A DNA stretch of 53,855 bases from a virus: positions 1 to 53,855 of the IMG/VR virus record IMGVR_UViG_3300025483_000016. One strand, 5' to 3'. Below, one piece after another: positions 49,023 to 53,855 of this stretch. The stretch's first letter is position 1, and every line of letters begins with the position of its first letter. A model generated the notes under the pieces. The model saw only the letters and a program-made list of their open reading frames with translations, was not told the DNA's origin and did no database searches. The translations under genes and the position numbers were made by a program.

Positions 49023-49421
49023 TTAAGCGTTTAATTAAAGGAAAAAACTTAAAATCTTAAAAAAGTAACTTTCTAAGATTTCTTAAAAACTCAAAAAAGT
49101 CAAAAAGTGAGATTTCTGAGTTCTTGAGTTTATTATAAACCCTTCTGAGGTGTCTAGGAGGGATTCTGTGCCACTTTGAGGTCTGGCACATGCTTTCTTG
49201 ACTTTCGATAGGTAGCGTGCTAAGCCAACGTCTCAGAGTGCCCTTACAGTATCTTTACAGTATCTTTACAGTAACTACCGAGCTACCAGGGGGTATTTAA
49301 TTAACCATTTATAAAGATTCATTCTCATTAAGGTAATGTTATTGAGAACGGTTGGTATGACTGACGCGCAAAGGTATGAAAAGTAGTAGTATTATTGCAA
49401 TTGAGAATCATTAGCAGTAGG
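49023..49421. other. 399-bp gene-free regulatory stretch
   Basis: No frame is supported on either strand. From right to left: a Fur-box-like palindrome at 49402-49416; AT-rich sequence with TATAAATG (49309-49316 region) and ATTAAATA; an 11-bp tandem repeat at 49244-49273; a perfect GTGCCA/TGGCAC hairpin at 49168-49189; a CCCTTCT/AGGAGGG hairpin at 49140-49163; a palindrome GTTTAT-T-ATAAAC at 49129-49141 that contains TATAAT on the minus strand; and an AAATCTTA/TAAGATTT hairpin with T-rich surroundings at 49052-49081. Together they look like a promoter/operator region with a terminator or attenuator for the gene at 49022. Confidence 0.5.
49244..49273. repeat. 11-bp tandem repeat, 2.7 copies
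   Basis: Two exact units TTACAGTATCT (49244-49254, 49255-49265) are followed by TTACAGTA (49266-49273). On the minus strand this is CTGTAAA-GATA-CTGTAAA-GATA-CTGTAAG. One helical turn per unit suggests a binding site for an oligomeric regulator. Confidence 0.85.
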
Positions 49422-49637
49422 TCACTTAAAACCTTTCTTTTGTTGCTTTAAGTCTAATACTTCTACACTTTGAAGACCATAGATCTGAGTAGTTTGCATC
49501 CAGTATGCTCTCATGTGTTCATAGTCATGAAAGTCTTTGTATCTACCATCAGATAGTATAATTTTGTATGTGTGTCTATCGTATGGTTTATCTGATGTAT
49601 GTGTGAACCATTCAGATTGTTTAATTGTTGGAGTCAT
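49422..49637 (-). CDS. Small conserved hypothetical protein
   Basis: A 71-residue protein starting MTPTIKQSEWFTHTSDKPYD. It shows beta strands (RHTYKIILSDGRYKDF), an aromatic helix (YEHMRAYWMQTTQIYG) and a basic tail. Function unknown. An AAGAGAAG ribosome site precedes the ATG. The gene overlaps the end of the previous gene by 17 nt and is the last of the oxygenase-containing unit. Confidence 0.75.
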   Translation of the reverse strand: MTPTIKQSEWFTHTSDKPYDRHTYKIILSDGRYKDFHDYEHMRAYWMQTTQIYGLQSVEVLDLKQQKKGFK

Positions 49638-49809
49638 GCTTCTCTTGTTTAAGTGTTTGATAGTACAATTTGTAGTATCGTTTCTTCATACTGTCTAGTA
49701 TAGCATTATCATTATGAAATGCCATGTATTTGGTTAGTTGGTATGATCCTTCTAGTTCTGATATTAGGCGTAGTATATTAGTTGATGATGGTATTAGTCC
49801 GTCTGACAT
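49621..49809 (-). CDS. Small hypothetical helical protein
   Basis: A 62-residue protein starting MSDGLIPSSTNILRLISELE, mostly helical, ending with a Lys/Tyr-rich segment (SMKKRYYKLYYQTLKQEKHD). It overlaps both neighbours by 16-17 nt. This is the usual sign of coupled translation in a compact phage operon. No family recognised. Confidence 0.68.
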   Translation of the reverse strand: MSDGLIPSSTNILRLISELEGSYQLTKYMAFHNDNAILDSMKKRYYKLYYQTLKQEKHDSNN

Positions 49810-50405
49810 GATATTGATAGTCTATTGGTTAAATTACCGAATTCACCATGGAGGAAGATATTAAAAGAGATAGCGTATCTTACTTGATCAGAATGTGATT
49901 GTGGTGCTGAGTGTTCAATATGTGAAGGGAATAGTAATAATGTTCCTTGTACTAGTTCAATGTCTAATGTTTTAGAGTTGTAGATGTTTGATTGATTAGT
50001 TGTTGGTATTAGTGTTCCAGGTACAAATGATGGTATGAATGGTGATTGATGTAATGAGAGTATGTTACCAGATTGTGTAGGGAGTTGGACGTAGTATATG
50101 CCAGTGAAGATAGAGTTAGCATGTGAGTGTGATGGTAAGTAATCACCTTTAATATGTTTATTACACCAACTGTTAGTTATCTTGAAAGATTGTTGTATTT
50201 GGAGGGTATCGTGGATGTAATGGGAGATGTATGGATCTAACTTATTTTCGAGTGTAGGTGTAATTAATTGTTGATTAGTGGAGATGTAACCATTATTCCC
50301 TTCAGACCTCTTGTAGGTAGTATTTGTTACGAGGTCAATATCGTGTTGATCTACTTGAACTTGAGTTTGATATAGTGGTGAGGAGAATAATGGTATGATC
50401 ATCAT
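49794..50405 (-). CDS. 2OG-Fe(II) oxygenase, TIGR02466-like (fifth copy)
   Basis: A 203-residue protein with H93-x-H95 in YLPSHSHANSIFTGIYYV, distal H165 in FPSHIEHSAPQS and R176 in DQVRYAISFN. These match the putative metal and 2-oxoglutarate sites of the TIGR02466-type enzymes at 3106 and 3654. It is longer than these because of an insert of about 20 residues (SPFIPSFVPGTLIPTTNQSN) before the distal His. Unlike the four-gene cluster, it lies in the small-gene region with no late motif nearby. It may therefore act earlier in infection, on host or small-molecule targets (inference). Its ATG overlaps the upstream stop. Confidence 0.82.
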   Translation of the reverse strand: MMIIPLFSSPLYQTQVQVDQHDIDLVTNTTYKRSEGNNGYISTNQQLITPTLENKLDPYISHYIHDTLQIQQSFKITNSWCNKHIKGDYLPSHSHANSIFTGIYYVQLPTQSGNILSLHQSPFIPSFVPGTLIPTTNQSNIYNSKTLDIELVQGTLLLFPSHIEHSAPQSHSDQVRYAISFNIFLHGEFGNLTNRLSISCQTD

Positions 50406-50662
50406 TCTTGTGCGTATGCTAGTTTGTATAATTGATCAAGGATTGGTGCTAGTTCATAATAACGAGCATTGTTTATGCATTGGAGGGAACGTTCTTGTTC
50501 TTTACGAACAATTGCCTCTACTTCTTGCCATTGACGTTGGTTCATGTTTGGATTAGCTACCTGTGTATTGATAACATTTGTATTGGTGTCTGTATCTATC
50601 GATGTATTTTTGGGCATGTTCTGTACAGCAGAACCAACATCGTTTGTTTTCTGTGAGGTCAT
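50402..50662 (-). CDS. Small Asn/Thr/Gln-rich protein
   Basis: An 86-residue protein starting MTSQKTNDVGSAVQNMPKNT. Residues 15-48 are a low-complexity stretch of Asn, Thr and Asp; residues 50-86 are a helical domain (NQRQWQEVEAIVRKEQERSL, then YYELAPILDQLYKLAYAQE). I start at the ATG at 50662; a TTG at 50686 would extend it by eight codons towards the terminator. It overlaps the oxygenase start as ATGA. Function unknown. Confidence 0.68.
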   Translation of the reverse strand: MTSQKTNDVGSAVQNMPKNTSIDTDTNTNVINTQVANPNMNQRQWQEVEAIVRKEQERSLQCINNARYYELAPILDQLYKLAYAQE

Positions 50663-50696
50663 GTAAGAAGATTGGAAACGTCTCAATATTATGAGG

Positions 50697-50720
50697 AAAA
50701 AACTCCTTTTTACGGGAGTT
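50697..50720 (-). terminator. Rho-independent terminator with the stop codon in its loop
   Basis: The minus strand reads AACTCC-CGTAAAAA-GGAGTT-TTTT. The TAA in the loop is the stop codon of the AbrB-like gene. It should end the operon that begins at the promoter near 52553. Confidence 0.85.
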
Positions 50721-51027
50721 CATAACCTTCAATGGAAGTAGTTTCTTCGACTGCCGTTTCGTCGTCGTAGTACGTGTCGAAGTCTTTACCTTCGCTTTCG
50801 CTGTTGAGGTAGTCTTCGACGTATGCTGCTTTGACTGAATACCAGTCGTAGTCTTCTTTGTTTTTGATTTTACTGATGGTGATACTTTGGTCTTTGATTT
50901 GCCAGTCGAGAGTATCTCCTTCTTGCCAATGGAGTTCTTGACAGATTTCTTGGGGGATTTCGATGAAGTAGTCTTCCGTGTCGCCATACTGTTGAACTGG
51001 TACGATATACTTATTTGATGTATCCAT
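50710..51027 (-). CDS. AbrB/MazE-like domain protein
   Basis: A 105-residue protein starting MDTSNKYIVPVQQYGDTEDY. Residues 19-48 (DYFIEIPQEICQELHWQEGD, then TLDWQIKDQSITISKI) follow the swapped-hairpin SpoVT/AbrB pattern: beta strand, P-x-E-I, L-x-W-x-E-G-D and further strands. Such domains bind DNA as dimers and occur in transcription regulators and antitoxins. The C-terminal half is very acidic (YYDDETAVEETTSIEGYELP). There is no toxin gene next to it. A lysine-rich frame of 162 codons overlaps it on the same strand and is taken as a shadow. It overlaps the previous gene by 17 nt and ends in a terminator. Confidence 0.8.
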   Translation of the reverse strand: MDTSNKYIVPVQQYGDTEDYFIEIPQEICQELHWQEGDTLDWQIKDQSITISKIKNKEDYDWYSVKAAYVEDYLNSESEGKDFDTYYDDETAVEETTSIEGYELP

Positions 51028-51688
51028 TGTCCCTCAACCATTCACCAGTCATAGGAGTTGGTTCATACACTTCCCACATCTTACCACCAGCACACGCTGA
51101 AAGAGCATTCATTGTCATGTTTTCAGTTCTACCTGCCCATCCTGCTTCTGCTTCCCATGGTACTGCATTCTTAGGATATGTACGCTCTGCCATGACACGC
51201 CAGATCATAGGAACTTCATCCTCTGGTTTGATAATAGCAATCATACTATTGTTGATACTACCTGCCATACAATCTTGTGCAGCGTGCCATCCTTCATGAC
51301 GCATCACCATCATGAGTGTAGCAGGAGTGTCCATATACTTCCTGTTTAGAAAGAAGTTATTAGATACAGTATGATAAACACCACGATGTCCTACAGGGAA
51401 ATACTTCTCATCAGCAAGGAATACTTTAACACCTACTTGGTTCAATGACACAAGCATACTGTTAAACTCATCTGTCACTGCAGTAAATGCTTCAGTGTTA
51501 GAATACTGAGAAGAAATATCTAAAAGAGAGAATACTTCATCTACATTATCTCTACATTCACCAAGTAGCATACAACCCATAGCATCCATGCTATTGTATC
51601 CTTGAGTGATCTTATCTTCATTGGCAAGTGCAACACCTGATGATCCTAAACTAATTGCTGTCAGGACTGATAGAATTGCTGTTTTCAT
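51011..51688 (-). CDS. Secreted protein with HEGWH (HEXXH) zinc-peptidase-like motif
   Basis: A 225-residue protein with an N-terminal signal peptide (MKTAILSVLTAISLGSSGVA, cleavage expected after ALA at about 22). The core is LMMVMRHEGWHAAQDCM: H131, E132, H135 form an HEXXH zinc motif on a helix. An Asp/Glu-rich segment about 45 residues later (PWEAEAGWAGR, E179/E181) offers a possible third ligand as in gluzincins. Four Cys (39, 45, 140, 199) could form disulfides outside the cytoplasm. The likely role is a periplasmic or secreted metallopeptidase-like protein acting on the host envelope. A degenerate or non-peptidase member is possible. It lies in a sigma-70-driven early operon. Confidence 0.8.
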   Translation of the reverse strand: MKTAILSVLTAISLGSSGVALANEDKITQGYNSMDAMGCMLLGECRDNVDEVFSLLDISSQYSNTEAFTAVTDEFNSMLVSLNQVGVKVFLADEKYFPVGHRGVYHTVSNNFFLNRKYMDTPATLMMVMRHEGWHAAQDCMAGSINNSMIAIIKPEDEVPMIWRVMAERTYPKNAVPWEAEAGWAGRTENMTMNALSACAGGKMWEVYEPTPMTGEWLRDNGYIK

Positions 51689-51803
51689 GTTTAATTTGAA
51701 TCAAAAGGGAATCTGCTAATTTGTCCTCACCTTTATTACATGCTTCCATGTAGCGTATGATGAGGTCACGCATTTCGTCTGTCACAACATAGTCATCATT
51801 CAT
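51651..51803 (-). CDS. Small acidic protein of 50 residues
   Basis: It starts MNDDYVVTDEMRDLIIRYME, continues through CNKGEDKLADSLLIQIKH and ends in NSNSISPDSN. The ATG shares a base with the TAA stop of the upstream gene (TAATG), and its 3' end overlaps the signal-peptide region of the next gene by 38 nt. The helical charged sequence and the coupling argue for a real gene. Function unknown. Confidence 0.65.
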   Translation of the reverse strand: MNDDYVVTDEMRDLIIRYMEACNKGEDKLADSLLIQIKHENSNSISPDSN

Positions 51804-52051
51804 TATCCTTCAGGCAATGACATATACAGACGTAGCAACTCTTCTTCGTTATAGAATGAAGTTACTTCGTTCTCCATACCATCAGGATCCATCCACTCAT
51901 AGAACTCATCAGCAAGTGCTAGTGCCTCATCAATGTTATCATTTGCCATGTGATAACGGAAACGTTCTACTACCCAATCATAAATGTCATCACGTTGTTG
52001 TGAGAGACGCTCAACGGTTGCAGCGTCGTTAGTCATGTTGTAGTTGTTCAT
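51803..52051 (-). CDS. Small acidic helical protein
   Basis: An 82-residue protein starting MNNYNMTNDAATVERLSQQR. It consists of three or four helices with many aromatic and acidic residues (IYDWVVERFRYHMANDNIDE, ALALADEFYEWMDPDG). I know no family. It overlaps the upstream gene by 4 nt (ATGA) and the downstream one by 1 nt, so it is part of the 52529-51011 operon. Confidence 0.78.
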   Translation of the reverse strand: MNNYNMTNDAATVERLSQQRDDIYDWVVERFRYHMANDNIDEALALADEFYEWMDPDGMENEVTSFYNEEELLRLYMSLPEG

Positions 52052-52296
52052 AGTTTGTTGGAGAACAGAATGTTTTGCATGTGATCATACTGGATGAATT
52101 CTACATCCTTGGGGAGTAGAGAGACAGCAGCAGCAGCGAAATCGTTAGGAAACTTCTTGAATAAGCGCCAGAACTTCTGGACACCATCATAGTCTAGATC
52201 TTCACGCGGAAGAACACGAATCTCCCACGCTCCACGAGTATAACGATTAGGATACGGTTGGATAAATTCTTTGATGTGATCTGCTAGCATGTTCAT
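52048..52296 (-). CDS. Small hypothetical protein
   Basis: An 82-residue protein starting MNMLADHIKEFIQPYPNRYT. It has an alpha/beta layout, with a basic strand (WEIRVLPREDLDYDGVQKFW) and a helix (KKFPNDFAAAAVSLLPKDVE). No catalytic motif is seen. It overlaps both neighbours by 4 nt (ATGA) and is the second gene of the operon driven from 52553. Function unknown. Confidence 0.78.
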   Translation of the reverse strand: MNMLADHIKEFIQPYPNRYTRGAWEIRVLPREDLDYDGVQKFWRLFKKFPNDFAAAAVSLLPKDVEFIQYDHMQNILFSNKL

Positions 52297-52529
52297 TTGA
52301 CAAAGACCTCGTTGAGTTTGGTGTGTTCTTCAGTTAGTTTAGCAATCTGTTGCATGTGATACGCAACATGTGCTAGGTATTCTTGCTCTTCTTCATCAAC
52401 TTCATCATAAGCAATGTCATAGCAGTCATCAATATCAACCGTGTTATCATCATAACACGTCATGCCATACATGGTATCCGTAGAAGAATCCATCGCATAG
52501 GCATTACCAGCAGCAACGAGATAGAACAT
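52293..52529 (-). CDS. Small acidic hypothetical protein, first gene of its operon
   Basis: A 78-residue protein starting MFYLVAAGNAYAMDSSTDTM. The middle is extremely acidic (DDNTVDIDDCYDIAYDEVDE) and the end is helical (HVAYHMQQIAKLTEEHTKLN). Its first 12 residues are hydrophobic but too short for a membrane segment. A consensus sigma-70 promoter ends 23 nt before the ATG. No family recognised. Confidence 0.78.
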   Translation of the reverse strand: MFYLVAAGNAYAMDSSTDTMYGMTCYDDNTVDIDDCYDIAYDEVDEEEQEYLAHVAYHMQQIAKLTEEHTKLNEVFVK

Positions 52530-52552
52530 GGGAGCGAAAGCAGGGTGAATCT

Positions 52553-52581
52553 AGTATACTATGTATTGGACAGAGTGTCAA
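52553..52581 (-). promoter_or_regulatory. Consensus sigma-70 promoter
   Basis: Minus strand TTGACA (52581-52576), 17-nt spacer, TATACT (52558-52553). The start site is expected near 52546, about 17 nt before the ATG at 52529. The -35 box includes the TGA stop codon of the upstream gene. It should be read by the unmodified host polymerase, that is, early. Confidence 0.85.
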
Positions 52582-53042
52582 GCACCCTGATAGTATGCAT
52601 TCTTGTACAGATAACCGCCCGCCCAATCACAGTTCTCCAACACAAACTCACGCTCTTTGATCACACGAAGATCAAAACGTACTCCCTTGGCAGGTGCTTT
52701 GATGGATGCTGCCTTATATACTTCACCAGTCTTCTTGTCAATGAAGCAATGAACGGAGCGATTACCACCGTCAGTAGTCATCATGACCTTGTGATACTTA
52801 CGTCCAGTATCAACAGTGAACCGATAAGCACCAATGTTATTCTTCAGGTCAGCAATCTTCTGCTCATGATACTCTTTGTTCTCCGCAGATGCCAGAAAGA
52901 ACTCTTGACGACGAATGCTTTCATTCACAAAGTTCTGCTCAAGTGCTTGGCAGAGCGCAAATGTGTGACCTAGGATCGCTTGTGCGATGTCCTTACGTGC
53001 TTCAGCAGATGCAGTGTAGTCAGCGAAGGTGGTGGTGGTCAT
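52578..53042 (-). CDS. Conserved phage hypothetical protein
   Basis: A 154-residue protein starting MTTTTFADYTASAEARKDIA. Residues 1-75 are helical. Residues 75-154 form a beta-rich domain with YHKVMMTTDGGNRSVHCFID, KKTGEVYKAASIKAPAKGVR and FDLR. I recall this C-terminal domain from small proteins of many phages, possibly nucleic-acid binding because of the basic, Gly-containing strands. Function not established. It has its own TATACT at 53064-53069, and its stop codon lies in the -35 box of the next promoter. Confidence 0.82.
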   Translation of the reverse strand: MTTTTFADYTASAEARKDIAQAILGHTFALCQALEQNFVNESIRRQEFFLASAENKEYHEQKIADLKNNIGAYRFTVDTGRKYHKVMMTTDGGNRSVHCFIDKKTGEVYKAASIKAPAKGVRFDLRVIKEREFVLENCDWAGGYLYKNAYYQGA

Positions 53043-53063
53043 GTCTGTTGTGTTGATGAACTT

Positions 53064-53069
53064 AGTATA
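53064..53069 (-). promoter_or_regulatory. -10 box TATACT before the 154-residue gene
   Basis: The minus strand reads CTCTATACTAAGTTCATC. It ends 21 nt before the ATG at 53042, giving a leader of about 15 nt. No convincing -35 at 16-18 nt. Confidence 0.55.
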
Positions 53070-53082
53070 GAGTAGAATGGGG

Positions 53083-53319
53083 TCAGCGTAACCCGTGTTG
53101 GGACACTTCGAAAGGTGTCATAGTCTGGACAGTGAGGCGCTTCCATCCACGAATGTCACGGATAGACTCTACCATCTCATTGGTCACACGGTTCAATTGA
53201 CGATCGCGACCAGCTTGAGTGGTGCAACGACCTTCCTTGCGAAACAGTTCGCTCACAGTGTCATCTTCATTGCGGATAAAGATGTGGTAGTGTGAGTGCT
53301 TGAGTTGGGTGACTGCCAT
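53083..53319 (-). CDS. Small basic hypothetical protein
   Basis: A 78-residue protein starting MAVTQLKHSHYHIFIRNEDD. Beta strands are followed by a basic helix (RKEGRCTTQAGRDRQLNRVT), a second helix (VESIRDIRGWKRL) and a short tail. The His/Arg content suggests binding to nucleic acid. I do not recognise it. Its promoter box TATACT lies 23 nt upstream of the ATG, and the gene stands alone. Confidence 0.76.
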   Translation of the reverse strand: MAVTQLKHSHYHIFIRNEDDTVSELFRKEGRCTTQAGRDRQLNRVTNEMVESIRDIRGWKRLTVQTMTPFEVSQHGLR

Positions 53320-53341
53320 TGGGTGCCTTGCTGATGAACAT

Positions 53342-53369
53342 AGTATAGACTGGATCAGAGCAGTTCCAA
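53342..53369 (-). promoter_or_regulatory. Sigma-70-like promoter before the 78-residue gene
   Basis: Minus strand TTGGAA (53369-53364), 16-nt spacer, TATACT (53347-53342). The -35 lies within the 3' end of the upstream gene. Confidence 0.65.
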
Positions 53370-53486
53370 TACCTCCTGTGACAGTTCTTCGGTTGGCATG
53401 TCCTTGTCAAAGTCTATACTCATATCATCCTGTATTTCATCAATTTTCTCTAGGAGCCAGCGATCGAGCATTACTTCGTTAATCAT
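53355..53486 (-). CDS. Small acidic protein of 43 residues
   Basis: A short gene starting MINEVMLDRWLLEKIDEIQD and continuing through DMSIDFDKDMPTEELSQEV to its end in LELL. Helical and acidic. The ATG overlaps the upstream stop as ATGA, which supports real translation by coupling. Function unknown. Confidence 0.65.
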   Translation of the reverse strand: MINEVMLDRWLLEKIDEIQDDMSIDFDKDMPTEELSQEVLELL

Positions 53487-53725
53487 TTTTTCTTGTTAGA
53501 GTTGATTTTTTCGTAGTTAAGGTTGCCATTGTATGTGTCATTGAACTTGACACACATCTCTTTGAGTGCGTTATCCTTCTTGGGCACTGGTTTGTGACCA
53601 ACAGCACGCATTTGTCTCCACGTCTTTACTTTAGTGTGCGGACGTTGAGCATAGTAAAATGGTTCTAGCGCAGCATACTCTAAAACTGTGAGAGTGTGAC
53701 GTGGTGGTAGAGAACCCTGGATCAT
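53483..53725 (-). CDS. Small basic hypothetical protein
   Basis: An 80-residue protein starting MIQGSLPPRHTLTVLEYAAL. It is rich in Lys, Arg and His, with QRPHTKVKTWRQMRAVGHK in the middle and a Lys-rich end (EKINSNKKK). No known domain. It overlaps both neighbours by 4 nt (ATGA), so it belongs to an operon that enters the window from the right. Confidence 0.74.
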   Translation of the reverse strand: MIQGSLPPRHTLTVLEYAALEPFYYAQRPHTKVKTWRQMRAVGHKPVPKKDNALKEMCVKFNDTYNGNLNYEKINSNKKK

Positions 53726-53855
53726 GTTTTGTTGATAAAGTGTGCTTCAATAATGTCAAGGATCTCACCGCATTCGTCTGCGGTATCCTCATCTAGCAGC
53801 ACAGCATAGTCCTCTACAGCATCAGCAATGATCTGTAGTTGTTTATCAGTGAAGT
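53722..53855 (-). CDS. Partial small acidic gene at the right edge
   Basis: The frame is open from the window edge for 43 codons to a TGA that overlaps the next ATG. The visible part reads FTDKQLQIIADAVEDYAVLL, then DEDTADECGEILDIIEAHF and INKT. It is helical and acidic. Only the C-terminus is visible, so no function can be given. Confidence 0.65.
   Translation of the reverse strand, partial: FTDKQLQIIADAVEDYAVLLDEDTADECGEILDIIEAHFINKT

Noticed and set aside
49290-49316. ATTAAATA and TATAAATG as late promoters
   Set aside because: More than 250 nt from the next gene on the minus strand and in very AT-rich sequence; chance is likely.
50710-51027. Toxin-antitoxin pair involving the AbrB-like protein
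   Set aside because: No toxin-like gene is next to it. The neighbours are an exported HEXXH protein and an Asn-rich protein.
50553-51041. 162-codon Lys/Thr/Ser-rich frame on the minus strand overlapping the AbrB-like gene
   Set aside because: Its composition comes from reading GAA/GAC-rich codons out of frame. It runs across a terminator and has no ribosome site or domain.
1-53855. CRISPR arrays, tRNA genes, transposons or homing endonucleases
   Set aside because: I found no spaced direct-repeat array, cloverleaf, terminal inverted repeats or endonuclease motifs. The only tandem repeat has 2.7 short units.

Overview
This window looks like part of the genome of a T4-like cyanophage (a contractile-tailed phage of marine Synechococcus or Prochlorococcus). 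Every gene I can support lies on the minus strand, so transcription runs from high to low coordinates. The evidence is a T4-order baseplate and neck block (gp25, gp6, gp7-like, gp8, DUF4815 protein, fibres, gp13, gp14), T4-type late promoters around TAAATA, several 2-oxoglutarate/Fe(II) oxygenases typical of marine cyanophages, and strings of very small early genes. I see no tRNA, rRNA, CRISPR, integrase or insertion sequence.

Layout, in the direction of transcription. (1) 53855 to about 45939 holds small genes of 43 to 225 codons, almost all of unknown function. One group, 52529 to about 51011, is an overlapping operon with a consensus sigma-70 promoter. It ends in a secreted HEXXH protein and an AbrB-like protein, followed by a terminator. 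A second group contains a 2OG-Fe(II) oxygenase. A third group, 48.5 to 45.9 kb, consists of single genes, four of which have a -10-like hexamer exactly 6 nt before the ATG. A gene-free stretch of about 400 bp (49023-49421) carries an 11-bp tandem repeat. (2) 45752 to 42881 has small tail-associated genes, a PAAR-like spike-tip protein and an unknown 369-residue protein. (3) 42850 to 19909 is the baseplate wedge: gp25, gp6, a 3499-residue gp7-like protein with a YHYH domain, gp8, and a 2703-residue DUF4815 protein. (4) 19922 to 4231 holds fibre genes: a 1403-residue protein with a complete cupredoxin copper site, a 2929-residue fibre, a short fibre-like protein, a tail assembly chaperone-like protein and a glycine-rich adhesin. 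(5) 4205 to 1783 has four consecutive 2OG-Fe(II) oxygenase genes. (6) After a small coiled-coil gene and a terminator come the neck proteins gp13 and gp14, the latter cut by the window edge.

Regions 2 to 6 form a late virion-assembly block in which most transcription units start with a TAAATA-type late promoter 20 to 60 nt upstream of the first gene. Four giant proteins take up about 31.6 kb. They share two kinds of repeated module with each other and with gp8 and gp14. The most unusual features are oxygenases placed directly behind a Gly/Pro-rich adhesin inside the tail operon, a blue-copper-type domain inside a tail protein, a YHYH domain inside a baseplate protein, and a cluster of apparently leaderless early genes.
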